Source of the DNA: Bradyrhizobium sp. CCGE-LA001
GTDB lineage: Bacteria > Pseudomonadota > Alphaproteobacteria > Rhizobiales > Xanthobacteraceae
Assembly: GCF_000296215.2 (NCBI RefSeq)
Contig: NZ_CP013949.1
Location: 868,001 to 932,000, forward strand
Reading direction: 5' to 3'
DNA length: 64,000 nucleotides
Each line of letters begins with the position of its first letter. Positions within the stretch are counted from its first letter, which is position 1. This document shows positions 50,196-59,062 of the stretch, in pieces. Both the position numbers and the translations under genes were made by a program. The notes under the pieces were generated by a model. It was given only the letters and a program-made list of their open reading frames with translations. It searched no databases and was not told where the DNA came from.

Positions 50196-52052
50196 CTATC
50201 GCTGCGCTGCCAGCGGCAGGCTGACGTGGAAGACGGCGCCCCCGGACGGCACGTTCTCAGCCCAGATGCGCCCCCCATGTGTTTCGATGATGGTGCGTGC
50301 GATCGAAAGGCCTATGCCCATGCCTTGCGCCTTGGTCGTGAAGAACGGCTTGAATATCTCGGTCGTCTTCTCCGCCAGGATACCATCGCCGGCGTCGGCG
50401 ATGGAGAGATGGGCTCGATTGCCCTCGACGAGGCTGGTGCGGCCGAGGACGCGGCGTCGATCGGCCGGAAGATGGGCCACAGCATCCATGCCGTTTACGA
50501 CAAGATTTAGGATGGCCTGTTGCAGCTGTACCTTGTCGCCTTTGACGCGGATGTCCGAGGAGGAAGCCTCGGTCGCGAGTTCGACCTTGCGGGCCACGGC
50601 CTGCACGGAAAGGAATTGAAACACCTCCCGGACCGTCACATTGAAGTCGAGCTCGCGCGGCTCGGTCTGCTCCTTCTTCAGGAAAGAACGCAGCCAATTG
50701 ATGACCTCGCTTGCTCGCTGATCATCGCGGCGAATATGGTCTAGTATGTCCCTGAGCTCGCCTAGGTCGGGAGATGGATGCTGGAGCGCCTGTGCGCCGG
50801 CCTCGGCATTGATCATTATCGCGGCGAGCGGCTGGCTCAGCTCGTGTGCGATCGAGGCCGACATCTGCCCCGCAGTCGCGCGGCGATTCATGTGGGCGAG
50901 CTCCGACATGCGCTGGCCTGCCTCGACCTGCGCCAGGAAGCGCAGCCTGCGCTCGCGCAACAGAGTGGCGATCATCAGCGCCTGTACGAGCATCACGCTG
51001 CCCGCGATTGTGGTGTGCCAGTAGTAGCGCTCCCAGAAGCTCAGCTCGCGGAAGCGCACCTGGCTGCCAGCGGGCAGATTGGCTTCGTCGACGTTCCAGC
51101 GCTTCAGTTGACGCCCATCGAAGATCGGCTTCACGTTGTCCCCATTGAAGGGCGGGATGCTCGAGGGCGCTTCGCCGCCGAGAACGCGCATCGCTACTTC
51201 GCCGGCTTCCCGTCCGATGCTGTCGGGTAGCAGCAGGAAGCCTCCCACTCCCGAGCGTCCGAGAAAGGTATCGGAGGTGATGACGATCGGGCGGTTCGCG
51301 CTTTCGGCGACGCGTGCGAGTGCCGCAGCCGGAGAATAATAGGTGCCTTCGCCGTCGGAATACATCGCCGAAGTCAGGATCGCAGAGCGGGCGGGCAGGC
51401 TGGCGACTTGCTTGCGAACCTCGCGCAACGGCGCATCGGACAGATCGGTGACTTCGAGACCGGGCATTGCGGCCGCGAAATCCTGCTTCCATTGTCCGTA
51501 GACCAGCGGATTCTTCCAGGCGCCACCGACGAGGACGACGTGGGTCAAGTCGGGAACGATCGCGCGCGCCGCAGTCAGGAGATGTGTTGGCCTCACTCTG
51601 GCGAAGATGGCCGTCGTGTCCGGCAGAAACAGCGCGCGCGTCTCGGGCAGATCAGGCACGAATCCGTAGACGACAGGAGCAGTGGGCCAAATCTCCTGCT
51701 TCCGCGTCTGAAGGAATTTCGCCGATGCAACGCCGATCGAAACGATGACGTCGATCTGACGCTGCGCATATTTGGACTTGAGGTGACCGACGAGGCTTTC
51801 TTCGTAGTCCGGTCCTGGAAAGCGGGCGAGATCGAGGCTCTCGCCGTAGATCACGGTGGGGAACTTGCCGTTCTGCTTCGCTGCAGCGCTGATGCCGGTA
51901 AAGATCTCCAGATAGAACGGCGAGCGAAAATCGGCTTCTTCGAGCACGAGAATCGAGCGTTGCCGCGGCCCGTCGGCCGCTATGCATTGATGCGAGAGAT
52001 TGACGAACAGGCAGACGATGAGGATGCGTGTGAGGCCGCTGAGGATGCGCAT
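50196..52052 (-). CDS. Sensor histidine kinase with ABC-transporter-type sensor domain
   Basis: 618 residues from the ATG at 52052 with AGGAAG upstream. Signal/anchor (1-25), a periplasmic region of about 300 residues resembling ABC substrate-binding proteins of the BMP/ABC_sub_bind type (SILVLEEADFRSPFYLEIFTGI, VVYGFVPDLPETRALFLPDT), a transmembrane helix (about 348-364), dimerisation/phosphoacceptor motif SIAHELSQPLAAIMINAEAG with His403, and a HATPase domain with NLVVNGMDAV, DAGDGI and GMGIGLSIARTIIETHGG. No response regulator is adjacent. The ligand is unknown. Confidence 0.9.
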   Translation of the reverse strand: MRILSGLTRILIVCLFVNLSHQCIAADGPRQRSILVLEEADFRSPFYLEIFTGISAAAKQNGKFPTVIYGESLDLARFPGPDYEESLVGHLKSKYAQRQIDVIVSIGVASAKFLQTRKQEIWPTAPVVYGFVPDLPETRALFLPDTTAIFARVRPTHLLTAARAIVPDLTHVVLVGGAWKNPLVYGQWKQDFAAAMPGLEVTDLSDAPLREVRKQVASLPARSAILTSAMYSDGEGTYYSPAAALARVAESANRPIVITSDTFLGRSGVGGFLLLPDSIGREAGEVAMRVLGGEAPSSIPPFNGDNVKPIFDGRQLKRWNVDEANLPAGSQVRFRELSFWERYYWHTTIAGSVMLVQALMIATLLRERRLRFLAQVEAGQRMSELAHMNRRATAGQMSASIAHELSQPLAAIMINAEAGAQALQHPSPDLGELRDILDHIRRDDQRASEVINWLRSFLKKEQTEPRELDFNVTVREVFQFLSVQAVARKVELATEASSSDIRVKGDKVQLQQAILNLVVNGMDAVAHLPADRRRVLGRTSLVEGNRAHLSIADAGDGILAEKTTEIFKPFFTTKAQGMGIGLSIARTIIETHGGRIWAENVPSGGAVFHVSLPLAAQR

Positions 52053-52174
52053 ACTTCCTGGCCCCGCCTCCGCTTGCAATCGGGCTCCTCAGTGAGGATG
52101 CACGCGAGAGCATACTAGGCCGACCTGGAGTTTCAACGGATGGATGCGCGCGCTCTCCGAGGCGCGGAAGGCGG

Positions 52175-52753
52175 CTACTTGAACGGATCCTGGATCGACG
52201 GCAGCGATTGGCGGATGCGGCGCACGCTGACCGGGGTGCCGTCGGAGACGAACAAGAGCTCGTATTTGCGGCCCTCGCTGTCGGTTGCCGAGCAGGCGAC
52301 GTCGTTCACCTTCCTGGCGGCGAAATTGCCGGTCTGGCGGCAGACACCGGTCGAGGTCTGCTCCGCCGGCACCGGCAGGCCGTCGACCTTGGGTCGGTCC
52401 TTGGAGTTGAGCAGCATCCGGTCGATCGGCAGCTCATAGGAATTGTCGTCGGCGCGCTTGCCGTTCTCGCCGGAGAACGACACGACGTGGTTGGCGTCGG
52501 CGGGATTGTCGACCGCGACTGCGAAATTGACCCGGCCCTTGTCGCCATGGGCGTAGGCCACCGTCTTGCAGGCATAGGTGCGCCCGGCGACCTTGAGCGT
52601 CTTGCAATGGCCGGACATCAGCGCCAGCAGATCGATGAAGCCGCTCTGCTGCGCCGGAGGATTGTTGACGGGAATCGGAGCAGAAGGCTCGGCAAAACAA
52701 GGGCTTGCGAAGGCGATGAGGGTTGCGGCCAGAACCGGTCGGCGGAGGCGCAT
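52175..52753 (-). CDS. Periplasmic hypothetical protein with paired cysteines
   Basis: 192 residues from the ATG at 52753; the frame is open further upstream, but the signal peptide MRLRRPVLAATLIAFASPCFA fixes this start. The mature chain has four cysteines (GHCKTL, YACKTV, GVCRQTGN, VACSATD) that may form two disulfides. The sequence is conserved-hypothetical in type; I do not recognise a domain. No operon partner. Confidence 0.72.
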   Translation of the reverse strand: MRLRRPVLAATLIAFASPCFAEPSAPIPVNNPPAQQSGFIDLLALMSGHCKTLKVAGRTYACKTVAYAHGDKGRVNFAVAVDNPADANHVVSFSGENGKRADDNSYELPIDRMLLNSKDRPKVDGLPVPAEQTSTGVCRQTGNFAARKVNDVACSATDSEGRKYELLFVSDGTPVSVRRIRQSLPSIQDPFK

Positions 52754-52957
52754 CGTCAGGCTCGCATGCCAGGGGGCGACGGACACGGGAAAGTTCCGCC
52801 CGATAGCCATTGAACCGCAAATTCGTTGCGATCCCGTTTGTTTTGCCAACCCAGACCGAAATACCACCGCGTCACCCGCTGGCGATTCGCGACCGCCTCA
52901 ATCGTCCTGGCCCGCACATGCCGTCAGGCCGATGTTTTTTTCGTGGCAGAGCCTAGA

Positions 52958-54271
52958 CTAGCCCATCGCGGCCTGCCAGCGCCTATCCCGCAGGGAGGGC
53001 CGGCGATGCAAGCGGGCCTCCAGCAGGCCGCGGGCTAGAGGCAGCTCGCCGCTGCGCATGAGGGCGACGATATAGGTGTCCTCGATCAGCTCGCGCTGGG
53101 CGTGACTGCCGCCGATGCGCACGACGTCGGTGAGAACCGGCGCGAGCATCTGCACGCAGGCCGCGTAATCCTCATCCGCGAAGGCCAGAAGCGCGCGGCA
53201 GATCGCTGGCACCACCTCCCCGGCCGGCAGCTTGCCGTCCGCCAGCCGCTGTTCGATCACCGCGAGGCGCGCGGCTAGGGCCTCGTGGTTCTGTGTTGCG
53301 GCAGCAAACAGCGCCATGTGGACGTCGGCGAACGGCAGGCCGGATCTCGGGAATAGTTTTTGCGCAGCGGCGTCGGCATCGCGCCAGAGCGCATCTGGCA
53401 CGGCGTGGCCGTAGGCCGACAGGCGCCACAGCAGCGAGGCGCCGTCGGTGACGATGTTGAGCGGCGGCGCCTGCGTAGCCGACGGCTGGAGCACGTCGGC
53501 ATAGATCGAAAGCGCCCGCGCCGCATCGTCCTGTTCGAGCGCGCCGAGGGCCTGGTGCCAGCGGATATGGCCGTGCAAGATTCCGGCGCGGTCGTAACCG
53601 GGGATCCAGTCGTCGACGAGGCGATCGGCCGCCTCGATCGAGCCGTCCTCGAACATCGCATGCAGCACGGCGTGCGCGGCATGGGCATTGGCGCGGCGCA
53701 GATTGAATCCGCGCTCGGTCACGCCGCGGCCGCGCGCGACGTCGCCATTCTCCGTCATCGCCCAGCCATACATGGTGAGGAACCACCAATCCTCGCCATA
53801 GTCTTGCGCGACGCGCTCGCATAGCTCGTGCCGCGCGCGGTCGTGATCGGCCATGCCGGAGAAGGCGAACAGGCCGAAGGCGCCGAGCGGCAGCGACAGC
53901 ACCACCGCATCGCGCGGCCATGCCTCGACATGCTGGCGCATCGCCGCAATCGCCTCGGGCAGCCGTGCTTCGATCGCCAGCGCCAGCGTCTCGACATGCG
54001 AGCGCTCGCGCTCGGTGCCGCGCTTTGCGACGAGTTCGCGCGCGAGCATCGCTTTGCTGCGCGCGAGGTCGCCCTGCTGGTAGAAGGCGTGCACGCGGGC
54101 GCGGGCGATATGGGCCAGCGCGAAATCCGGATCGATTGCAATCGCCCGCTCCAGCGCCTCCGCCGTGCCGGTCCACCCCGCGAGCATGAGATCGACGCCG
54201 TCACGATAGCTGAATGCTGCCTCGTGCGACGAGGTGGAGAGCGGCAGTCCCAAACGATCTTCGAGCGGCAT
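52958..54271 (-). CDS. TPR-like protein of the TTC38 family
   Basis: 437 residues. Helical-repeat protein with TPR-like units, for example EALERAIAIDPDFALAHIARARVHAFYQ near residue 38, and the TTC38 hallmark DRAGILHGHIRWHQALGALEQDDAARAL near 225. Cytosolic, no signal peptide. TTC38 proteins have no known biochemical role. It ends 15 bases before the aldo/keto reductase stop-start boundary on the same strand and is probably transcribed downstream of it. Confidence 0.85.
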   Translation of the reverse strand: MPLEDRLGLPLSTSSHEAAFSYRDGVDLMLAGWTGTAEALERAIAIDPDFALAHIARARVHAFYQQGDLARSKAMLARELVAKRGTERERSHVETLALAIEARLPEAIAAMRQHVEAWPRDAVVLSLPLGAFGLFAFSGMADHDRARHELCERVAQDYGEDWWFLTMYGWAMTENGDVARGRGVTERGFNLRRANAHAAHAVLHAMFEDGSIEAADRLVDDWIPGYDRAGILHGHIRWHQALGALEQDDAARALSIYADVLQPSATQAPPLNIVTDGASLLWRLSAYGHAVPDALWRDADAAAQKLFPRSGLPFADVHMALFAAATQNHEALAARLAVIEQRLADGKLPAGEVVPAICRALLAFADEDYAACVQMLAPVLTDVVRIGGSHAQRELIEDTYIVALMRSGELPLARGLLEARLHRRPSLRDRRWQAAMG

Positions 54272-54286
54272 GGCCGTTTCCTCGGT

Positions 54287-55297
54287 TCACGCCGTCCGCG
54301 CGCGGCGTCCTTCGATCGGGTAGGCCGGGTCGTTATAACCCGGCGTCGACGGATGGCCCGGCACGACCAGGCGATCGATGATTGCTTCGTCATCCGCAGT
54401 GAAGCGGTAGTCGAGCGCGCGGATGTAGTCGTCCCACTGCTCTTCCGTCCGGGGGCCGGCGATGATGGAGGTCACGAACGCGGAGTTCAGCACCCAGGCG
54501 ACCGCGAACTGTCCGGCGGTGATGCCTCTCTTCTCGGCGTGAGCCTTGATCTCCTGCGCGAGCTGAAGCGATTCCGGCCGCCATTCGGTCTGCATCATGC
54601 GGGTGTCGTTGCGACCCGCGCGCGTGTCCTTGTCCGGCGCGGCGTCAGGCTTATACTTGCCGGTGAGCACGCCGCGCGCCAGCGGGCTGTAGGGCACGAT
54701 ACCGAGACCATAGTAAGAGCAGGCCGGAAAATGCTCGACCTCGGGCATGCGGTTCATCGCGTTGTAATAGGGCTGGCTCACCGCGGGCCGGTCGATGCCG
54801 AGCCGGTCGCAGATATTGCAGATCTCGGCGACGCGCCATGCGCGGTAGTTCGAGACGCCGAAATAGCGCACCTTGCCGGCGCGGATCAAATCGCCCATCG
54901 CGCGCACCGTCTCCTCCAGCGGCGTCGCATGATCCTCCTTGTGCAGATAGTAGACGTCGATGTGGTCGGTGCCGAGCCGCGTCAGGCTCTCGTCCGCGGC
55001 CTGCAACACCCAGCGCCGCGACAGCCCGCCGCGATTGGGATCGTCACCCATGGGATTGGCGAGTTTTGTCGCGAGCACCCAGGCGTCACGGTTGCTGGCA
55101 ATGGCGCGGCCGACGACCTCTTCGGAGGCACCCTTTGAATAGGCATCCGCCGTATCGATGAAATTGATGCCGGCATCGCGTGCCTTCGCGATAATCCGAT
55201 TGGACGCGGCTTCGTCAGTCGGCCCGCCGAACATCATGGTGCCTAGACAAATCGGCGACACTTTCAGGCCGCTGCGGCCGAGCTGGCGGTATTGCAT
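54287..55297 (-). CDS. Aldo/keto reductase
   Basis: 336 residues. AKR fold with MQYRQLGRSGLKVSPICLGTMMFGG, catalytic tetrad Asp-Tyr in INFIDTADAYSKGASEEVVGRAI (Asp and Tyr near residues 49 and 54), Lys in LATKLANPMG and His in IDVYYLHKEDHATP. NADPH-dependent carbonyl reductase with unknown physiological substrate. It leads a leftward pair with the TTC38-like gene. Confidence 0.93.
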   Translation of the reverse strand: MQYRQLGRSGLKVSPICLGTMMFGGPTDEAASNRIIAKARDAGINFIDTADAYSKGASEEVVGRAIASNRDAWVLATKLANPMGDDPNRGGLSRRWVLQAADESLTRLGTDHIDVYYLHKEDHATPLEETVRAMGDLIRAGKVRYFGVSNYRAWRVAEICNICDRLGIDRPAVSQPYYNAMNRMPEVEHFPACSYYGLGIVPYSPLARGVLTGKYKPDAAPDKDTRAGRNDTRMMQTEWRPESLQLAQEIKAHAEKRGITAGQFAVAWVLNSAFVTSIIAGPRTEEQWDDYIRALDYRFTADDEAIIDRLVVPGHPSTPGYNDPAYPIEGRRARTA

Positions 55298-55378
55298 GGG
55301 CGGATCCTCACTATCGGAGGCGGCAGCATAGCCGCCTCATTCCGTCATTGCGAGCGTAGCGACAACCTGACCGCGCGC

Positions 55379-55834
55379 CTATCCCGGCCCCTTCAGGATC
55401 TTGAACACGCCATTCGCCATCACGATGCAGCGATCATCCACCGTCACCTCGGTGCTCATGAAGATCAGGCTGCGGGTCGAGCGGACCACGCGCGGGCGGG
55501 AGATCAGGATGTCGCCGATCTGTCCGGCCTCGACGAAATGGGTATCGAGCTGCACCGTCGCCAAGTACTCCTTGCCGGAGACGTAGCGGGCGGACATGCC
55601 GCAGGTGCGATCGGCGAAGGTCATCATCACGCCGCCCTGGACCATGCCGCGGCGATTGTGGTGCTTCTCTTCGGTGGCAAGCGCGAACTCGTAATGGCCG
55701 TCGACCTTGCGCTCCCACAAGGGACCGATCAGGTGCAGGAAGCCCGTGGTCTCCAGGATGCTCCAGCCGTCTGATTTCAGCCTTGCGGCGGTCTTGCTCG
55801 TCATCTCGTCGTCCATTCCTGCTTGCGTACTCAT
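55379..55834 (-). CDS. PaaI-family hotdog thioesterase
   Basis: 151 residues from the ATG at 55834; a longer start at 55870 would overlap the divergent Nudix start. Hotdog fold: WERKVDGHYEFALATEEKHHNRRGMVQGGVMMTFADRTCGMSARY has the HHNRRGMVQGG active-site loop of acyl-CoA thioesterases. The substrate is unknown. Divergent from the CoA-type Nudix hydrolase 34 bases away, a pairing that suggests a shared link to CoA metabolism. Confidence 0.87.
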   Translation of the reverse strand: MSTQAGMDDEMTSKTAARLKSDGWSILETTGFLHLIGPLWERKVDGHYEFALATEEKHHNRRGMVQGGVMMTFADRTCGMSARYVSGKEYLATVQLDTHFVEAGQIGDILISRPRVVRSTRSLIFMSTEVTVDDRCIVMANGVFKILKGPG

Positions 55835-55868
55835 TTCATCGAGGCCGGACGTGGTGTAGTCAAGCATC

Positions 55869-56492
55869 ATGAGACCGTTCGACGATGCCACACGGCGGAA
55901 TATCGCTGATGCGTGCGCCGCCTTCGCGCGCTTGCCTGAGCAGGATGCGCCGTCGCCATTGAAGCGCGCCGCGGTGGCGGTTGCACTGACAGCAGGAGAG
56001 GGCGACGAGACCGCGCTGCTGCTCACGCTGCGCGCGTCGCATTTGCGGGCCCATCGCGGCCAATGGGCCTTGCCGGGCGGACGCTGCGATGCCGGCGAGA
56101 CGCCGATCGAGGCCGCGCTGCGCGAGCTCGACGAGGAGCTCGGACTTCGCCTCACCAGCGCGGACGTGCTCGGCACGCTCGACGATTATCCGACGCGCTC
56201 GGGCTATCTGATCACACCCGTCGTGGTCTGGGCTTCGAACAGCGCCGCGGTCGAGCCGAACCCGGACGAGGTCGCCTCCGTCCATCGCATCGCGCTCACC
56301 ACGATCGAGCGCGAGGACGCTTTCGACTTCATCGCGATCCCCGAAAGCGCGCGACGCGTGATCCGCTTCCATCACCAGATGAGCCTGATCCACGCGCCGA
56401 CGGCGGCCCTGATCTACCAGTTCCGCGAGGTGCTGGCGGGCCGGCACACCCGCGTCACCGAGCTGGAACAGCCAGTTTTCGCCTGGAAATGA
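55869..56492 (+). CDS. Nudix hydrolase, CoA pyrophosphatase type
   Basis: 207 residues. Complete Nudix box at about residues 71-93, GRCDAGETPIEAALRELDEELGL (G-x5-E-x7-REL-xEE-xGL), preceded by LLTLRASHLRAHRGQWALPGG, which resembles the CoA-pyrophosphatase motif before the box. It would cleave CoA or its derivatives to phosphopantetheine and 3',5'-ADP. Divergent from the thioesterase. Confidence 0.9.
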   Translation: MRPFDDATRRNIADACAAFARLPEQDAPSPLKRAAVAVALTAGEGDETALLLTLRASHLRAHRGQWALPGGRCDAGETPIEAALRELDEELGLRLTSADVLGTLDDYPTRSGYLITPVVVWASNSAAVEPNPDEVASVHRIALTTIEREDAFDFIAIPESARRVIRFHHQMSLIHAPTAALIYQFREVLAGRHTRVTELEQPVFAWK

Positions 56493-56547
56493 CATGGTAA
56501 ACGGCGCGTTAACGTGACGGTTACCGGATGCCTGCTAAGACGGCATC

Positions 56548-57762
56548 ATGCATCATTCGATTCGACATCGCCTTGCGCTGGTTCCACTCGCGCTCGTCCT
56601 GCTCGCGCCCGCCGCGCGGGGCCGTGAGGCCGACGCGCTGCCGCCGGCCGTCCGCAATGCCAATGCCCAGCTGCTGTCGCAGTTCTTCGCGCAAGGCGGA
56701 GCCTCGCCTGCCGTGCTCGAATATCGCCGCAAGCTGGCGGAATATCAGGCGGCGCGCGCGGCCTTCGACGCCGAGGCCGGCGCCTATTGGAGCCAGATCT
56801 CCGAGAAGCGTCGCGGCCGCAACGCCAAGCGCCGCAGCGGGCAGCAGATCACCCTCGACGACTACGTGCTGGAGCATCCGCCGCTCTACAACGGGCCGAA
56901 GCGGCCGGTGAACCCGGAGCCGGAGGAAACGCCGGACCGTCCCGCGAGGAAGCCCATCCCCGTCGTCGCCGATTTCCTGCGCGCGGCGCAGGAGCTCTAC
57001 CAGTTCACGCCGCAGCGTCCCTCCAGCGAGGTCGAATTCAAGCGCGCCTATGCGCGCTATGCGCTGGCCAACGGCCTGACGCGCGAGCAGGCGGTGCGGG
57101 TCTATTCGTTCGAGACCGGCGGCACCGGCACGTATGACGTGCAGGCGGGAATCGAGCACGGCGGCAAGCGCGCGATCTCCACCGCGATGGGTTACAACCA
57201 GCTCCTGACCACCAACAGCGTCGAGCTGCTTGCCGAGCAGGGCCATGAATTGATCCATGCGCTGTCGGAGAAGGTGGCGCGAACGTCGGGGCCGGCGCGA
57301 CATGCGCTCGAGCACAAGTTCGCTGTCCTGAAGAAGATGGTCGCGCACGCCAAGTCGGTGCCCGATACCTGGTCGGAGCACGAGAAGATGGGCGCCACCC
57401 CGCAGGGTTGGGCCATGCATGCGATGGTGCTCGACGTCGACATCGGCCCGATGCTGCAGACCCACAAGCTGCTGACTTCAGTGCATTTCGCCCGGGCCAA
57501 GGGATACTCGCGCCCGCTCTCGGCGGCCGAGCTCGAGATGATGAACCTCACGGGCGATGGCACCGGCCTCGACATGGTGACGATGCCGCAGGCAATGCGC
57601 GAGCGGGTGCCGACCTCGAACTTCTTCCAGCGCGGCGGCTACGAGCGCAACCCGGTCGCGATCCGCCACAACACGGTGGCGAAGCTGCTCGCCGTGACGG
57701 ATGAGCGGATGGACGTGAACAGCGGCAAGCCCGGCGCGAAGGAGCTGGCGGGGGCGTTCTAA
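56548..57762 (+). CDS. Secreted protein of unknown function, lysozyme-like segment
   Basis: 404 residues. Signal peptide MHHSIRHRLALVPLALVLLAPAARG. A charged Pro-rich middle (NPEPEETPDRPARKP) is followed by YARYALANGLTREQAVRVYSFETGGTGTYDVQAGIEHGG and ISTAMGYNQLL. A glutamate in FETGG and a YNQL motif are reminiscent of lytic transglycosylase/lysozyme folds, so peptidoglycan cleavage is possible, but this is inference. The C-terminal 150 residues contain HELIHALSEKV and no known motif. Isolated gene. Confidence 0.7.
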   Translation: MHHSIRHRLALVPLALVLLAPAARGREADALPPAVRNANAQLLSQFFAQGGASPAVLEYRRKLAEYQAARAAFDAEAGAYWSQISEKRRGRNAKRRSGQQITLDDYVLEHPPLYNGPKRPVNPEPEETPDRPARKPIPVVADFLRAAQELYQFTPQRPSSEVEFKRAYARYALANGLTREQAVRVYSFETGGTGTYDVQAGIEHGGKRAISTAMGYNQLLTTNSVELLAEQGHELIHALSEKVARTSGPARHALEHKFAVLKKMVAHAKSVPDTWSEHEKMGATPQGWAMHAMVLDVDIGPMLQTHKLLTSVHFARAKGYSRPLSAAELEMMNLTGDGTGLDMVTMPQAMRERVPTSNFFQRGGYERNPVAIRHNTVAKLLAVTDERMDVNSGKPGAKELAGAF

Positions 57763-57790
57763 GATCGCTCGCTCTTGCCGCATCTTCCGC

Positions 57791-57894
57791 TGTCATGCCC
57801 CGCGAAGGCGGGGCATCCAGTACGCCGCGGGCTCTCGGTTCATCACTGCGGCCTCTGGAATACTGGATCGTCCGCCTTCGCGGACGATGACACC
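57791..57894. repeat. Palindromic repeat with TGTCATGCCCCGCGAAGGCG arms
   Basis: Left half TGTCATGCCCCGCGAAGGCGGGGCATCCAGTA and right half TACTGGATCGTCCGCCTTCGCGGACGATGACA (arms quoted in part) form a long hairpin between convergent genes; TCCAGTA / TACTGGA are the inner arms. Common dispersed rhizobial repeat. Confidence 0.85.
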
Positions 57895-57929
57895 GAGTAA
57901 GTGGCGGCGCCGACGCTCGCCCCTACCGG

Positions 57930-58235
57930 CTACTGATCAGGCCCGAACTTGAACTTGCCGTCGCCTTCGAGATAGGGGCCGGTGCGCATATAGAGCTGGC
58001 CATTGTGGCCGATGAAGAACAGCGTGCCCTTCGGCACTTTCTTGGCGCCCTTGAGCAGCTCGCCGGCATTGCTGGTGCCCATCTTGTAGGAGTAGGTCTT
58101 GCCCTCCTTGTCATAGGCATAGCCCATGTCGGACTTGAGGTCCCACGGCGTTGCCGGGGCTTGCGCCAATGCGGGCGCGGCAAAGGTGCTGAGCGCGGCT
58201 GCGATTGCAAATGATTTGGTTGAAAATGCCGTCAT
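57930..58235 (-). CDS. Small periplasmic hypothetical protein
   Basis: 101 residues from the ATG at 58235; GGGAGG lies six bases upstream of it, which decides against the ATG at 58241. Signal peptide MTAFSTKSFAIAAALSTFAAPALA with cleavage after ALA. The mature chain LKSDMGYAYDKEGKTYSYKMGTSNAGELLKGAKKVPKGTLFFIGHNGQLYM is a conserved small exported domain of unknown function in Bradyrhizobium. Confidence 0.8.
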   Translation of the reverse strand: MTAFSTKSFAIAAALSTFAAPALAQAPATPWDLKSDMGYAYDKEGKTYSYKMGTSNAGELLKGAKKVPKGTLFFIGHNGQLYMRTGPYLEGDGKFKFGPDQ

Positions 58236-58428
58236 TCCCATCCTCCCACGGTCGGGACATCCAGACTTGAACAAATCACGAACGGCATTTCAAGGTCAAT
58301 TCGCGAAAGCGCCGCAGCGCATCACACCTTGCCCAGCAGTTTGTGATTTTCCCTTCGTCCCCTCGCGACTATGTTCCGCTTTCCGTCTAGAACGCAACTC
58401 GACAAAATTTGGGGTAGGGATGATTCGG

Positions 58429-58908
58429 ATGCGCCATGTGATTAAACTCTGCTGGGCTGCTGCCTTGTCGCTGACGGCGCTGGCGCCGGCCGCGCGTGCC
58501 GATGATTACCAGCTCAGCCACAACCAACGCATCGCGTGCAGCCGCGGCCTTGCTCCGGGCAAGCTGAACACCGCGACCTGCAAGTCCTACACCTATCTTT
58601 TCAACACCAAGACCTCGGAATATTTCCGCTGCCAGGTCTCGCTGGCGCTGACCCGCGACAACAAGGAAGTCATCAACGTCCAGACCGACGGCGGTTGCAC
58701 CAAGAAGCCGCGTATCTTCGAGACCGACGGCAAATATGATTTCGACGCCACCGAGACCGAGCCGCCGAACACCAACTCGTTCTTCGGCCCCGGCGGCTAT
58801 TCAGTCTGGGCCGCCGACGTGGGCGCGCAGAAGGTGCGCGGCTGCATCATCATCTCCTCGGGCCTCGGCTCCGACATCTCCAAGTGCCTGGACATGACCT
58901 TCCAGTGA
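58429..58908 (+). CDS. Periplasmic hypothetical protein
   Basis: 159 residues from the ATG at 58429 (AGGG nine bases upstream; an in-frame ATG at 58420 is possible). Signal peptide MRHVIKLCWAAALSLTALAPAARA. The mature part has six cysteines (IACSRG, ATCKSY, FRCQVS, GGCTKK, RGCIII, SKCLDM), suggesting three disulfides, and a mainly beta composition. No recognised domain. Confidence 0.75.
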   Translation: MRHVIKLCWAAALSLTALAPAARADDYQLSHNQRIACSRGLAPGKLNTATCKSYTYLFNTKTSEYFRCQVSLALTRDNKEVINVQTDGGCTKKPRIFETDGKYDFDATETEPPNTNSFFGPGGYSVWAADVGAQKVRGCIIISSGLGSDISKCLDMTFQ

Positions 58909-59062
58909 GGGGGCGCCCACCGCGCCACCTCGCCGCACCGTGCGGTTCCCAAAAGTCGAGCCGGAACGGCCATTTACCGCAGTCCTGTTTTGCCTTTTGG
59001 ATGGGTTGACCCGGTCCCCGCATCCGGCCAATTTCCCCGCCGGTTTGGGGAGTACAACAACC

